Under the pieces are notes generated by a model. The model saw only the letters and a program-made list of their open reading frames with translations, was not told the DNA's origin and did not search any database. A stretch of DNA of 64,000 nucleotides from an uncultured Pelagibacteraceae bacterium (GTDB lineage Bacteria > Pseudomonadota > Alphaproteobacteria > Pelagibacterales > Pelagibacteraceae), in NCBI GenBank assembly GCA_902580895.1, contig CACHMJ010000001.1, positions 186,001 to 250,000 of the forward strand, written 5' to 3'. Shown piece by piece: positions 8,026 through 17,095 of the stretch (its first letter is position 1; each line of letters opens with the position of its first letter). The translations under genes were made by a program, and so were the position numbers.

Positions 8026-9179
8026 TTAAAATAATTTTTTAAAATATTTTCATAAATTTTTGTTAGATTTTTAAGATCTTTTAGAGATACTGCCTCATCA
8101 ACTTTATGCATAGTTTTTCCAACTAAACCAAATTCAAGACCAGGACATATGGTTCTTATAAATCTTAAGTCTGAAGTTCCACCCGTTGTAGATAATTTTG
8201 GTTTTAATTTAGTTATCTTTTTAATAATATTTTGTATCATAAACGTTGTTTTGTTAGGTTTTGTCAAAAAAGCTTCACCAGAAACTCTGTACTCAATTTT
8301 AAATTTTGATTTATGTTTTTTGGTTATTTTTCTAAAAATTTTGTTAAGTTTTTTTTTAAGAGAATTTGAGGAATGTTTATTATTAAATCTTATGTTGAAA
8401 GTTGCCTCAGCTGTAGCTGGAATAACATTATCCGCAGTATTATTTATATTTATCCTGGTAACCTCCAAGTTTGTAGGTTGAAAATCTCTGGTTCCTTTAT
8501 CAAACTGAATTTCCTTTAATTCTTTTAAAATATTAACAATTATTGTTGAAGGATTATTTGCTCTAGAGGGATATGCAACGTGACCCTGTAATCCGAATAT
8601 AATTAATTTACCAGTTAAACTGCCTCTACGACCAATTTTAATCATTTCACCTAAAACATTTGGGTTAGTTGGTTCACCCACTAAGCAAAAATTAATCTTT
8701 TCTCTTTTTTTTCTTAAAAACTCTACAACTTTTTTTGTGCCATTAACTGCATCACCTTCCTCATCACCTGTTATTAACAAACTAATTGATCCATTAAATT
8801 TTTTATTTTTCAGCAAAAACGTACTTACAGCAGAAACAAAAGCTGCAACAGAACTTTTCATATCATTCGCACCTCTTCCAATTAAGTGACCCTTTTTAAC
8901 AGATGGTTTGAATGGATTAGTTGTCCAATCTTTTATATTTCCTGGAGGCACAACATCCAGGTGACCTGCATAACAGAAGTTTGGACTTTTATTTCCGAAT
9001 CTTGCATATAAATTTTTGACAGGCTTAAAGCCCCTTTCTTTAAATTCGAGTGTTTTTGTTTTGAAACCAAGTCCTTTTAATTTTTTTTCTAAAAATTTCA
9101 TTATACCTGCATCTACAGGAGTAACTGAAGGAAATCTAATTAGCTCTTTAGCTAATTGTAACTGATTTAAAGTTTTCAT
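8022..9179 (-). CDS. dapE: Succinyl-diaminopimelate desuccinylase
   Basis: 385 aa M20 metallopeptidase-family enzyme. It hydrolyses N-succinyl-LL-diaminopimelate in lysine and peptidoglycan precursor synthesis. Metal-site signatures are 'YAGHLDVVPPG' and 'GRGANDMKSSVAAF', the catalytic glutamates in 'TGDEEGDA', 'GEPT', and a late 'GGTSDLRF'. It follows dapD by 1 base, which supplies its substrate pathway, and overlaps the HDAC-family gene. Confidence 0.96.
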   Translation of the reverse strand: MKTLNQLQLAKELIRFPSVTPVDAGIMKFLEKKLKGLGFKTKTLEFKERGFKPVKNLYARFGNKSPNFCYAGHLDVVPPGNIKDWTTNPFKPSVKKGHLIGRGANDMKSSVAAFVSAVSTFLLKNKKFNGSISLLITGDEEGDAVNGTKKVVEFLRKKREKINFCLVGEPTNPNVLGEMIKIGRRGSLTGKLIIFGLQGHVAYPSRANNPSTIIVNILKELKEIQFDKGTRDFQPTNLEVTRININNTADNVIPATAEATFNIRFNNKHSSNSLKKKLNKIFRKITKKHKSKFKIEYRVSGEAFLTKPNKTTFMIQNIIKKITKLKPKLSTTGGTSDLRFIRTICPGLEFGLVGKTMHKVDEAVSLKDLKNLTKIYENILKNYFK

Positions 9180-9180
9180 T

Positions 9181-10008
9181 TCAGTCTCTTAAAAGGTCGT
9201 TTATAGAAGTCTTTGATCTTGTTTTTTCATCAACTTGCTTAATTATTACTGCACAGTACAACGATGGTGCAGCCGAATTATTTTTGTCTGGCAATGAACC
9301 TGGGACAACAACTGAATACGGTGGAATTTTACCATAAGTGATATTACCGGTTTTTCGATCGACTATTTTAGTTGATTGACCTATATACATTCCCATACTT
9401 AAAACTGAACCTTCCCCAACAATCACCCCCTCAACAACTTCTGACATAGCTCCAAGGAAAACATTATCTTCGATTATCGTAGGTAAAGCTTGTGCAGGTT
9501 CTAGAACTCCACCAACTCCTGATCCTGCAGAGATATGACAATTTCTTCCGATTTGACAACAGCTACCTGCTCTTGCAAATGTATCTATCATCGTTCCCTC
9601 ATCGATATAAGCTCCGATATTTACATAACATGGCATCAAAACAGCATTTTTTCCAACAAATGATCCTTTTCTAACTGGAGAATTAGGAACCATTCTAAAG
9701 CCAGCTTTTTCATGATCTTCTTTTGACCAACCTGCAGTTTTACCTTTTAACAAGTGAGATTTATCGTACCAACTACTGTAAGGACCATTTAAGTTTTCCA
9801 TTGGATAAATTCTAAAGCTTAGCATAATCGCTTTTTTTAGGTGTTGATGAGTTACCCATTCTCCATTTATTTTTTCAGCAACTCTTGATTTACCACTATC
9901 CAAGTCATTTATTACTTGATTGATTGCATCCTTTAAAGATTGATCAGAATTTGGATTTACTTGATCTTTGTTTTCCCAAGCATCATTTATAATTTTTTCT
10001 ATAGACAT
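9181..10008 (-). CDS. dapD: Tetrahydrodipicolinate N-succinyltransferase
   Basis: 275 aa, the standard size. The left-handed beta-helix hexapeptide region is visible across '[32 protein letters not shown]', '[27 protein letters not shown]', followed by '[15 protein letters not shown]'. It transfers succinyl from succinyl-CoA to tetrahydrodipicolinate in lysine/mDAP synthesis. It lies directly upstream of dapE and 3 bases after the HAD hydrolase gene. Confidence 0.97.
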   Translation of the reverse strand: MSIEKIINDAWENKDQVNPNSDQSLKDAINQVINDLDSGKSRVAEKINGEWVTHQHLKKAIMLSFRIYPMENLNGPYSSWYDKSHLLKGKTAGWSKEDHEKAGFRMVPNSPVRKGSFVGKNAVLMPCYVNIGAYIDEGTMIDTFARAGSCCQIGRNCHISAGSGVGGVLEPAQALPTIIEDNVFLGAMSEVVEGVIVGEGSVLSMGMYIGQSTKIVDRKTGNITYGKIPPYSVVVPGSLPDKNNSAAPSLYCAVIIKQVDEKTRSKTSINDLLRD

Positions 10009-10011
10009 AAT

Positions 10012-10704
10012 TTATTGACTTTTTAATAACCTTATTTCCTTAAGAAATAAAGACAGATTTTCAATTTTATGAGAAATATAATCTTTATCAGAATCCATCT
10101 TACCAAAATGTTCATCATTAATTAACCAAACAGTTGCACATCCTCTTTCATAACCAATACTAAGGTTTTTTGCGATATCTTCTATATAAATGGTTTCTTT
10201 TGGATTTAATTCAAATTTTTTAACCATTAAATCAAAAGTTTTAGCCTCAGGTTTTGGCACATACCCAGCATCTTTAATATCAAAAACCCTATCCCTTCCA
10301 AAGAGATCATATACTCCTAGATGGGTTAAAATATTTTTAGCATGTTCCGCGCTCCCATTTGTAAAAATAAATTTTTCCATTTCTAATTTTTCAAGTTCAT
10401 TCCTCATAATCTTGTCTTCTTTCATAAATGAAAGATCTATTGTGTGGACATATTTTAGGAATTCTTCTGGGGGTATATCATGATGTATCATTAAACCATT
10501 TAAACTAGTATTGTATTTGTAAAAATAATCAGTCTGTAATTTTTTTGCTTCTTCCATATCTATTTTTAGTCTCTCAGATATGAACATTGTCATTCTTTGC
10601 GATACCTGGCCAAATACCTTCTCTAAAGAGTAGTTATTGTGTTTACCATAACAGACCCCATCAAGATCCAACAGCAGATATTTCATTTCTTTAAAATTTT
10701 TCAT
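10012..10704 (-). CDS. HAD-superfamily hydrolase, pyrimidine 5'-nucleotidase-like
   Basis: 230 aa. HAD motifs in order: motif I 'LLLDLDGVCYG' with the nucleophile and acid/base aspartates, motif II 'FIFTNGS', motif III lysine in 'YVPKPEAKTF', and motif IV 'IYIEDIAKNL'. The helical cap between motifs I and II (class C1) and the overall pattern fit the pyrimidine 5'-nucleotidase group found beside argB/dapD in alphaproteobacteria. The start may be the second Met (MKYLLL). Its substrate is not determined by sequence. It overlaps argB by 4 bases upstream. Confidence 0.87.
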   Translation of the reverse strand: MKNFKEMKYLLLDLDGVCYGKHNNYSLEKVFGQVSQRMTMFISERLKIDMEEAKKLQTDYFYKYNTSLNGLMIHHDIPPEEFLKYVHTIDLSFMKEDKIMRNELEKLEMEKFIFTNGSAEHAKNILTHLGVYDLFGRDRVFDIKDAGYVPKPEAKTFDLMVKKFELNPKETIYIEDIAKNLSIGYERGCATVWLINDEHFGKMDSDKDYISHKIENLSLFLKEIRLLKSQ

Positions 10705-11549
10705 TTTCTAATCAAAGTTCCAGAGCCCTTGTCGGAAAAAATTTCAAATAATATAGAGTGTTGTTTTCTACCATCAATTATTCCAACTGCTGTTACTCCA
10801 TTATTCACAGCATCCAAACAAGTGTTAATTTTAGGTATCATACCTTCAGTAATTGTATTATCCTCAATCATTTTCAAAATTTCTGATGAAGAGATTTCAT
10901 CAATTAGTTTTTTGTCTTTATTTAGAACTCCTTCAACATTAGTCATTAATAGCAATCTTCTAGATTTTAATGACTTTGCAATTGCACCTGCGGCTGTATC
11001 TCCGTTGATATTATATGGATGATCGTCATTTCCTAGACCTAATGGTGAAATTATTGGGACTTGTTTTTTACTAAGAATTTTCTTAATTAAATTGTTATCA
11101 ATTTCATTAGGTATCCCCACAAAACCAAGCTCTTTAGCCTCTGGAGTTACTTTAATTATATTATTTTTTTTTGTATGGATTGAGATAGCATCAGTTCCAA
11201 ATTTTCTCAAAGAGTCAACAATATCATTGTTAAAATCAATTAAAACTGACTCAACGATGTTTATAATTTTTTCATCAGTTACCCTTAAACCTCTAATAAA
11301 TTTTGATTGAATATTTGATTTGTCTAGTTCTCTTTTTATTCTAGGACCTCCTCCATGAACAACTGTAAAAGAAATACCTAGTTTATTTAGTATGTTTATA
11401 TCTGTTATAAAATTATCAAAGATTTTTCTGTCTATAAAAACATTTCCTCCATATTTTATTACGATGAAATCATTTTTATATTTTTCTATATATTTAGAAA
11501 CCTCATCTATTGGTGGCCCATCTTTGGGAAGTATTTTTTCTAAATCCAT
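10701..11549 (-). CDS. argB: Acetylglutamate kinase
   Basis: 282 aa. Phosphorylates N-acetylglutamate in arginine synthesis. Signatures are 'FIVIKYGGNVF' (substrate/phosphate binding), 'TVVHGGGPRI', 'NINGDTAAGAIA', and the C-terminal 'EGMIPKINTCLDAVNNGV' ATP-site region. Other arginine genes in the window (argD, argF, argJ) stand apart, so the pathway is scattered. It is 28 bases after yidC; the engB/yihA gene that often lies in this interval in alphaproteobacteria is not here. Confidence 0.97.
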   Translation of the reverse strand: MDLEKILPKDGPPIDEVSKYIEKYKNDFIVIKYGGNVFIDRKIFDNFITDINILNKLGISFTVVHGGGPRIKRELDKSNIQSKFIRGLRVTDEKIINIVESVLIDFNNDIVDSLRKFGTDAISIHTKKNNIIKVTPEAKELGFVGIPNEIDNNLIKKILSKKQVPIISPLGLGNDDHPYNINGDTAAGAIAKSLKSRRLLLMTNVEGVLNKDKKLIDEISSSEILKMIEDNTITEGMIPKINTCLDAVNNGVTAVGIIDGRKQHSILFEIFSDKGSGTLIRK

Positions 11550-11577
11550 TTATTTATCGTCGTATGATAATCAATTT

Positions 11578-13257
11578 TTAAGTGACAGTCTTAACAGTTG
11601 TTCTTTTCATAATGAATACTTGTTGGGCCATAGTTAAAATGTTATTCACAGTCCAATAAATTACCAATCCACTTGGAAAGGGTGCTAGTATTACAGTCAA
11701 AAAAAGTGGAAAAAACATAAATATTTTTGCTTGCATAGGATCAGTTGGTGCTGGATTAAGTTTCTGCTGCACAAACATGCTGAGGCCCATTGCTACGGGC
11801 CACGCTCCAATGACAAGAAATGAAGGAACATCATATGGTAATAATCCAAACATATTGAATATTGATGTCGGATCTCTTTCAGACAAATCTTGTATCCATC
11901 CATAAAAAGGCATATGCCTCATTTCTATTGTAACGAATAAAACCTTGTACAAAGCAAAAAAAACAGGAATTTGAACAAGTATTGGAAGACAACCAGACAT
12001 TGGGTTGACTTTTTCTTTTTTATATAGAGCCATCATTTCTTGTTGTAATTTCATTTTATCATTTTTATGAAGCTCCTTTAATCTTACCATTTCTGGAGTG
12101 AGAGCTTTCATTTTTGCCATGCTTCTAAAAGAAAAATTTGCCAAAGGAAAGAAAACAAGACGAATACAAATTGTTATAGCTATGATAGCTAATCCATAGT
12201 TGCCAAGTAGTTTGAAAAAATAGTCAATACCAAAAAACAAGGGTTTTGTTATGAAATATAAGAACCCCCAATCAATAACTAAATCGAATTTATCGATATC
12301 TAAACTTTTTGCATATCCATCAATGACATCCACTCTTTTGGCAGCAACTATTATTTGTAAATTTTCCTCTATAGAACCGTTTGGACCCAATTCAAGCGGT
12401 TCGGTTGCAATAAAATTTGCTCTAAATTTATCTTTATAATCAAATGTTGTTTTGAACTCTTTATTTTGTGGAGGTATTAGTGAAGTAATCCAGTATTTGT
12501 CACTTATACCCAACCAGCCTTTTTGAGCAGTTCTTGTAAATTTTTTCTCTTGAATATCGTCATAATCTTCCTCAATTAATTCATCATCTAAAGTTGCAAT
12601 TAAACCCTCATGAAGAATTAAAAAGTCTATTATGTCTGGAATCTCATTTCTTATGATTTGACCATAAGAATAAAAATCATATTTTTCATTTGTTTTATTG
12701 ATAACTCTTTGTTTGATTGAAAATAAATATTTATCATCTAGGGAAATTTCTTTTTCAAAGGTAATTCCTTGATTATTGGTCCAAGATAATTTAATTGGGG
12801 AATTTTCAGTTAATTTTTTATTTCCTTTTATAGACCAAATAGTTTCTGATGATGGAATTTCTATATTTTTATCAGAAGTTACAAATCCACTTTCAATTAA
12901 ATAACCTTCTTTAATATTTCTAGGCCCTAACAGTATTATTTTTTCATCACCCTCAAGTTCAACATTATAATTTTTAAAAGTTAAATCATCTATTGCTGCG
13001 CCTTTCAAAGAGATTGTGCCGATCACATTAGAGTTTTCAAACTCAACTCTTTCACTTTCAATTAAAGCATCTTTTCTTGAAATCTCGATAAGAGTTTCTT
13101 TTTGATCTAAGCTTGGTGTGTCAGTGCTTTTTTCAATTTTTTCTTTTTCAACAAGATTTTGATCTGTTGATGACTTTTCAGGAACAAAAAATAATGAATA
13201 TAAAACTATTACCGCTGAAGATAATGCTATAGCTGCTATTGTATTTTTTGAGTCCAT
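11578..13257 (-). CDS. yidC: Membrane protein insertase YidC
   Basis: 559 aa, long Gram-negative form. An N-terminal membrane anchor ('TIAAIALSSAVIVLYSLFF') is followed by a large beta-rich periplasmic domain (about residues 50-330) and the conserved five-helix insertase core, including 'YGLAIIAITICIRLVFFPLANFS', 'KVNPMSGCLPILVQIPVFFALYKVL', and 'PSGLVIYWTVNNILTMAQQ'. The positively charged groove residue lies in 'ICIRLVF'. It overlaps yidD by 1 base; the rpmH-rnpA-yidD-yidC order is the standard bacterial set. Confidence 0.98.
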   Translation of the reverse strand: MDSKNTIAAIALSSAVIVLYSLFFVPEKSSTDQNLVEKEKIEKSTDTPSLDQKETLIEISRKDALIESERVEFENSNVIGTISLKGAAIDDLTFKNYNVELEGDEKIILLGPRNIKEGYLIESGFVTSDKNIEIPSSETIWSIKGNKKLTENSPIKLSWTNNQGITFEKEISLDDKYLFSIKQRVINKTNEKYDFYSYGQIIRNEIPDIIDFLILHEGLIATLDDELIEEDYDDIQEKKFTRTAQKGWLGISDKYWITSLIPPQNKEFKTTFDYKDKFRANFIATEPLELGPNGSIEENLQIIVAAKRVDVIDGYAKSLDIDKFDLVIDWGFLYFITKPLFFGIDYFFKLLGNYGLAIIAITICIRLVFFPLANFSFRSMAKMKALTPEMVRLKELHKNDKMKLQQEMMALYKKEKVNPMSGCLPILVQIPVFFALYKVLFVTIEMRHMPFYGWIQDLSERDPTSIFNMFGLLPYDVPSFLVIGAWPVAMGLSMFVQQKLNPAPTDPMQAKIFMFFPLFLTVILAPFPSGLVIYWTVNNILTMAQQVFIMKRTTVKTVT

Positions 13258-13496
13258 TATTTTTTTGCTTTTATCTCTTTTTTAACTGGATCAAATCCAC
13301 TATTTCCCCATGGATGGCATGACATAATTCTTTTTAAACTTAGCGAAAGACCTTTTATAAAACCGTAAGTTTTGAGAGCCTCAATACTATATTCAGAACA
13401 AGTTGGTAAGTATCTGCATGAGGGACCAATCAAAGGACTAATTATATATTTGTAGGTTTGAATGAATTTGATCAATAACTGTGTAAAAATATTCAT
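13257..13496 (-). CDS. yidD: Membrane protein insertion efficiency factor YidD
   Basis: 79 aa. A short cysteine-containing protein that helps YidC-dependent insertion. The full signature is visible: '[27 protein letters not shown]' near the start and '[16 protein letters not shown]' at the end. It sits between rnpA (4-base overlap) and yidC (1-base overlap), as in most bacteria, so it is translationally coupled to both. Confidence 0.96.
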   Translation of the reverse strand: MNIFTQLLIKFIQTYKYIISPLIGPSCRYLPTCSEYSIEALKTYGFIKGLSLSLKRIMSCHPWGNSGFDPVKKEIKAKK

Positions 13497-13837
13497 TTGT
13501 TTATTTTAATAAATTCCTGAAACAAGGTTTCTTTTATTATTTTAAATTCATTACTTAGCATAGTTGGCTTGGCAATAACAAGATATGAATAACGTAAATT
13601 TATCGATATTTTTTTAAATGCATCATTCATTATATTTTTAAGTCGTCTTTTTATTTTATTTCTCTTTACGGCATTTCCAATTTTTTTCTTTGTCACAAAT
13701 GAAATATTAAATTTGTTTTTGTTTTTATTATTTAGATAGCCAAAATAAATTGTGACATATTTATTTGACACCTTTTTTTTTTGAAGTAACTTTTTAAATT
13801 CTTCGTTTTTTGAAAGAGCAAGAATTTTGCTTTTCAT
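13493..13837 (-). CDS. rnpA: Ribonuclease P protein component
   Basis: 114 aa, basic. The RNR-box equivalent is '[17 protein letters not shown]', the positively charged helix that contacts the RNase P RNA; the preceding '[10 protein letters not shown]' strand also fits. It matures tRNA 5' ends with the catalytic RNA, which is not in this window. It lies 3 bases after rpmH and overlaps yidD. Confidence 0.93.
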   Translation of the reverse strand: MKSKILALSKNEEFKKLLQKKKVSNKYVTIYFGYLNNKNKNKFNISFVTKKKIGNAVKRNKIKRRLKNIMNDAFKKISINLRYSYLVIAKPTMLSNEFKIIKETLFQEFIKINK

Positions 13838-13840
13838 TGA

Positions 13841-13981
13841 TTAACCAGACACAGTTAGCGATTTTCTGCCTCTTGCTCTTCGTCTAGCTAAAAGTTTTTT
13901 GCCACCCTTAGTTTTCATTTTTGATCTAAAACCGTGTTTTCTTGCTCTTTTAATTTTAGAAGGTTGATACGTTCTTTTCAT
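13841..13981 (-). CDS. rpmH: 50S ribosomal protein L34
   Basis: 46-aa frame read directly on the minus strand: [18 protein letters not shown]..., then '[22 protein letters not shown]', ending SLTVSG. This is the near-invariant L34 sequence. The normal bacterial length is 44-46. It heads the rnpA-yidD-yidC operon. The A+T-rich 92-base gap to the right, shared with the divergent TVP38-type gene, must hold its promoter. Confidence 0.98.
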   Translation of the reverse strand: MKRTYQPSKIKRARKHGFRSKMKTKGGKKLLARRRARGRKSLTVSG

Positions 13982-14073
13982 AAAAGTGATTTTAATTTAT
14001 TCAAATTTTCGATCTTTATAGTAATTAAATATATAAATAGCAAATATAAGATTTTATAAATACGATAGTTAAT

Positions 14074-14796
14074 ATGGAAAAAACAAAAAAAATTAAATTA
14101 ATTATTGGGATATCGTATCTAGCTTTAGTCTCAATGTTTTTATTATTGTTTTTTTCAAAATTTAGTCTCCAAGAAATAACTTCATATGATTTTATAAAAA
14201 ATAATAGATTATATTTTCTAGAATTAAAAAGCTCTAATTTATTTTTGATATCACTGATTTTTTTATTTTTCACTGTTTTATGGGTATTTCCTTTTTTAGG
14301 ATTTGGATCTCCAATTGCGCTATTAGGTGGTTTTATTTTAGGAAAATGGATTGGAACTATTATTGTAGTTTTAGGGCTAAGTATTGGTGCAACATTTTTA
14401 TATATTTTTGGAAACTACTTTTTGAAAGATATAGTTAGAGAAAAATTTTTAAACAGATTCAAAACACTTGAAATAAAATTCAAAAATTCTGAATTTATTT
14501 ATCTATTAGTCTACCGATTTATTGGAGGTGTTCCATGGCAATTGAGTTGCCTTTTACCAACACTTTTTAATGTGAAAATATATAATTTTTTCTTTGCAAC
14601 ATTGATAGGGATTATTCCTCAAATTTTTTTAGCTGTTTCTATTGGGAGCGGATTAGAAAAAATTATAGAGGAAAATACTGACGTTCCTAAATTAAGTGAT
14701 ATTATATTTTCTTCTGAAATATATATACCTATTCTTGCATTTATTTTTTTAGTTTTGATTTCAATTTTCCTTAAAAAATCATTTTATAAAAATTAG
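14074..14796 (+). CDS. TVP38/TMEM64 (VTT-domain) membrane protein
   Basis: 240 aa with about six hydrophobic segments. The VTT/SNARE-associated core is visible: 'FPFLGFGSPIALLGGFILGKWIGT' with the glycine-rich re-entrant motif, 'GLSIGATFLYIFGNYFLKD', and later 'LVYRFIGGVPWQLSCLLPTLFNV', which corresponds to the family's R-x-x-P-x-x-P-F-N-x-x-N region. Related proteins (DedA/TMEM41) are linked to lipid scrambling or polyprenyl-phosphate flipping. The stop is directly adjacent to the convergent tRNA-Thr gene. Confidence 0.85.
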   Translation: MEKTKKIKLIIGISYLALVSMFLLLFFSKFSLQEITSYDFIKNNRLYFLELKSSNLFLISLIFLFFTVLWVFPFLGFGSPIALLGGFILGKWIGTIIVVLGLSIGATFLYIFGNYFLKDIVREKFLNRFKTLEIKFKNSEFIYLLVYRFIGGVPWQLSCLLPTLFNVKIYNFFFATLIGIIPQIFLAVSIGSGLEKIIEENTDVPKLSDIIFSSEIYIPILAFIFLVLISIFLKKSFYKN

Positions 14797-14870
14797 TGGT
14801 GCTCCCACCCTGTACTGACCAGGGAACTAGTCCTTACCAAGGACTTGTTATGCCATTTAACTACAGGAGC
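14797..14870 (-). tRNA. tRNA-Thr (anticodon GGT)
   Basis: A minus-strand cloverleaf of 74 bases with encoded CCA. Acceptor GCTCCTG pairs with TGGGAGC (two G-T wobbles), discriminator A. D-stem GTTA/TAAC, anticodon stem AGTCC/GGACT, loop TTGGTAA, so the anticodon is GGT (Thr). T-stem CCCTG/CAGGG. The T-loop is GTCAGTA, lacking the normal T54 and A58. The opposite-strand reading (loop TTACCAA) has no usable D or T arm and no CCA and is rejected. The 3' end abuts the stop codon of the convergent TVP38 gene. Confidence 0.88.
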
Positions 14871-14886
14871 ATTAATCACTAATTGT

Positions 14887-14916
14887 ATTTTACGAATAAT
14901 AGAGCATTTTTTTCAA
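14887..14916 (-). promoter_or_regulatory. Putative sigma-70-like promoter of tRNA-Thr
   Basis: On the minus strand, TTGAAA (14911-14916) and TAAAAT (14887-14892) are separated by 18 bases, and the tRNA 5' end is 16 bases further on. The match to the TTGACA/TATAAT consensus is good for such A+T-rich DNA, but A+T-rich sequence throws up such matches by chance. Confidence 0.5.
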
Positions 14917-14970
14917 ATTATTGCCTTAATTTTTTGTCCAATATGATTTATATCTAATAAGGAAATTTTT

Positions 14971-15171
14971 ATGGGCATTCATTACGATTATAAATCAACC
15001 AAAAGTGCTAAACTTATGGAAAAGCAAGCTAAAAGAGAGAGAAAACTTGCCGAAAAAAAAGCAAAACGTTTAGCAAAAGAAGGTACAAAAAAAGATGATA
15101 ATAAAGAAAAAATCTTAGATGCATCTAAACCTATTACTCTAGATTTTCTTACAAATCCGAATAAAGAATGA
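14971..15171 (+). CDS. Small highly basic protein of unknown function
   Basis: 66 aa. The N-terminus 'MGIHYDYKSTKSAKLMEKQ' leads into a Lys/Arg/Ala/Glu helix ('KRERKLAEKKAKRLAKEG', residues 21-38) and an acidic-hydrophobic tail. A weak purine-rich RBS ('AAGGAAA') precedes the ATG. It ends in an ATGA overlap with the next tiny gene, which in turn overlaps dcd, so the three look co-translated. I recognise no family; the amphipathic charged helix suggests RNA, ribosome or protein binding at most. Confidence 0.65.
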   Translation: MGIHYDYKSTKSAKLMEKQAKRERKLAEKKAKRLAKEGTKKDDNKEKILDASKPITLDFLTNPNKE

Positions 15172-15269
15172 TTACAAAAGATAAAAATGAGCGATTAAGC
15201 TTAGCTCTTAAAAAGAACTTAAAAAAAAGAAAGTTTTTTCAAAAAAAAAATAAGAAAAAAAATAAATAA
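15168..15269 (+). CDS. Tiny lysine-rich protein upstream of dcd-murA
   Basis: 33-aa frame from ATG 15168 to TAA 15267-15269. The core '[15 protein letters not shown]' resembles the short 'RLxxALRxNLKRRK' peptides I remember near murA in other alphaproteobacteria. Its ATG overlaps the preceding stop (ATGA) and its stop overlaps the dcd start (TAATG), which is strong structural evidence for translation. The tail is nearly pure Lys/Asn. Function unknown. Confidence 0.6.
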   Translation: MITKDKNERLSLALKKNLKKRKFFQKKNKKKNK

Positions 15270-15829
15270 TGTCTATCCAGCCTGACTCTTGGATAAAAAA
15301 AATGTGTAATGAACACAATATGATCGAACCGTTTTTAGATCATCAAGTTTCTGAGGGTAAAATATCTTACGGTCTTAGTAGTATGGGTTATGATGTAAGG
15401 ATATCAGATGAGTATAGAATATTTACTAACGTAAACAGTTCTTTAGTAGACCCTAAAAATTTTTCTGAGGATAATTTTATTGAGAGGAAAGGACCTCATT
15501 GTATAATTCCACCAAATTCGTTCGTTTTAGCTAAAACAGTTGAGTACTTTAGGATACCAAAAGATGTTTTATGTATTTGTGTTGGAAAAAGCACTTATGC
15601 TCGAACAGGCATTATTTGTAATGTGACACCAATAGAAAATGAATTTGAGGGAAATATAGTTATAGAGCTAAGCAATACTACGCCCAATCCAGCTAAAATA
15701 TATTCTAATGAAGGTATAGCTCAATTCTTATTTTTTAAATCAGATATACAACCAGAGACAACATATAAATCCAAGAATGGCAAATATCAGGGACAAACTA
15801 CAATTCAGGTAGCAAAAATTAAAAAATAA
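15269..15829 (+). CDS. dcd: dCTP deaminase
   Basis: 186 aa. Deaminates dCTP to dUTP for thymidylate supply. Key segments: '[14 protein letters not shown]', '[19 protein letters not shown]', '[36 protein letters not shown]' with the catalytic glutamate, and C-terminal '[12 protein letters not shown]'. Trimeric dUTPase-like fold, normal length. It overlaps the tiny upstream gene by 1 base and precedes murA by 3 bases. Confidence 0.97.
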   Translation: MSIQPDSWIKKMCNEHNMIEPFLDHQVSEGKISYGLSSMGYDVRISDEYRIFTNVNSSLVDPKNFSEDNFIERKGPHCIIPPNSFVLAKTVEYFRIPKDVLCICVGKSTYARTGIICNVTPIENEFEGNIVIELSNTTPNPAKIYSNEGIAQFLFFKSDIQPETTYKSKNGKYQGQTTIQVAKIKK

Positions 15830-15832
15830 TCT

Positions 15833-17095
15833 ATGGATAAGTTTTCTATTGAAGGCCCAAGTAGGATAAGGGGAAATGTTGTAGTCTCAGGATCCAAAAA
15901 TTCTTCACTTCCAATTTTAGCAGCGACTTTACTATTCAATAAGCCAGTTGTGTTAAAAAATTTACCAAAAGTAAATGATATCAATACAATGATAAGTTTA
16001 TTAAAATCTTTAGGTTCAAAAATTATTTTATCTAAAGATAGAAGGGTCGCCAGAATATACAACAAAAATAATTTAAAAACATTTGCAAGTTATTCTCTTG
16101 TCAAAACAATGAGAGGTTCTATTTTGGTATTAGGTCCTTTAATTGCTAGATATTATAAATCTAAAATTTCTTTGCCTGGTGGATGTTTAATTGGAGCAAG
16201 ACCAATAAATTATCATTTAGACTCTCTAAAAAAACTTGGGATGAGCTATGTTTTAAAAGATGGCTATATATTAGCTAAATCCGATGGTAAATTAAAAGGA
16301 ACAACTATAAAGTTTCCTAGACTAACTGTGGGAGCTACAGAAAATTCTATAATTGCTGCTTGTTTAGCAAAAGGTACTACTATTTTGAAAAATTGCGCAA
16401 TTGAACCTGAAATAAAAGATTTAACAAAGTTTTTAAATTCAGCAGGAGCAAAGATTTCCTGGATTGGGAGAACATGTAAAATTATTGGAGTAAACACATT
16501 AAATCCAACAGAGTATTCAGTCATGGCTGACAGGATAGAGGCTGGTACTTTTTGTGTAGCAGCAACATTGGCAAAAGGAAACTTGAAGATATTGAATTTT
16601 GATGCAAAAATTATTAAAACCGAGTTAGAATTATTAAAAAGATTTGGTGCAAAAATAAAAGTGCATAAAGAAAAAATCTTTATTAAAGGTCCAGAAAAAA
16701 TTAGGTGCATTAAAAATATTAAAACTAAAGAATATCCAGGGGTAGCAACAGATCTACAGTCTCAACTTATGGTGTTGATGTGTAAAGCAAATGGAAAAAG
16801 CTCTATCACTGAAAACATATTTGAAAATAGATTTATGCATGTAGCAGAATTGCGCAGACTTGGTGCAAAAATAAATGTTAAAAATAATAAAGCTTATATT
16901 TATGGAAACACCAAATTTATAGGCGCTGAACTAATGTCGAGTGATTTAAGAGCATCAGTTTCATTGGTATTGGCAGCAATGGTTTCTAAAGGTAAATCAA
17001 TAATTAACAGGATTTATCATTTAGACCGAGGATATGAAAATATAGAGCATAAATTAAAAAAAATTGGGGTTAAAATAAAAAGATTAAAACAGTGA
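15833..17095 (+). CDS. murA: UDP-N-acetylglucosamine 1-carboxyvinyltransferase
   Basis: 420 aa. First committed step of peptidoglycan synthesis (PEP transfer to UDP-GlcNAc). Visible are 'GSKNSSLPILAATLL', 'LPGGCLIGARPINYHLDSL' with the active-site cysteine (the fosfomycin target) retained, 'ADRIEAGTF', 'YPGVATDLQSQLM', and 'DLRASVSLVLAAM'. It overlaps the DUF2948 gene by 4 bases. The murA-DUF2948-hisD-infA order is typically alphaproteobacterial. Confidence 0.98.
   Translation: MDKFSIEGPSRIRGNVVVSGSKNSSLPILAATLLFNKPVVLKNLPKVNDINTMISLLKSLGSKIILSKDRRVARIYNKNNLKTFASYSLVKTMRGSILVLGPLIARYYKSKISLPGGCLIGARPINYHLDSLKKLGMSYVLKDGYILAKSDGKLKGTTIKFPRLTVGATENSIIAACLAKGTTILKNCAIEPEIKDLTKFLNSAGAKISWIGRTCKIIGVNTLNPTEYSVMADRIEAGTFCVAATLAKGNLKILNFDAKIIKTELELLKRFGAKIKVHKEKIFIKGPEKIRCIKNIKTKEYPGVATDLQSQLMVLMCKANGKSSITENIFENRFMHVAELRRLGAKINVKNNKAYIYGNTKFIGAELMSSDLRASVSLVLAAMVSKGKSIINRIYHLDRGYENIEHKLKKIGVKIKRLKQ

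Noticed and set aside
14025-14273. 82-codon minus-strand frame opposite the TVP38 gene
   Set aside because: Mirror of a real membrane-protein gene; no RBS and no independent signature.
14797-14870. Plus-strand reading as tRNA-Gly with anticodon ACC
   Set aside because: No canonical D or T arm and no encoded CCA on that strand; the minus-strand tRNA-Thr fits every stem.
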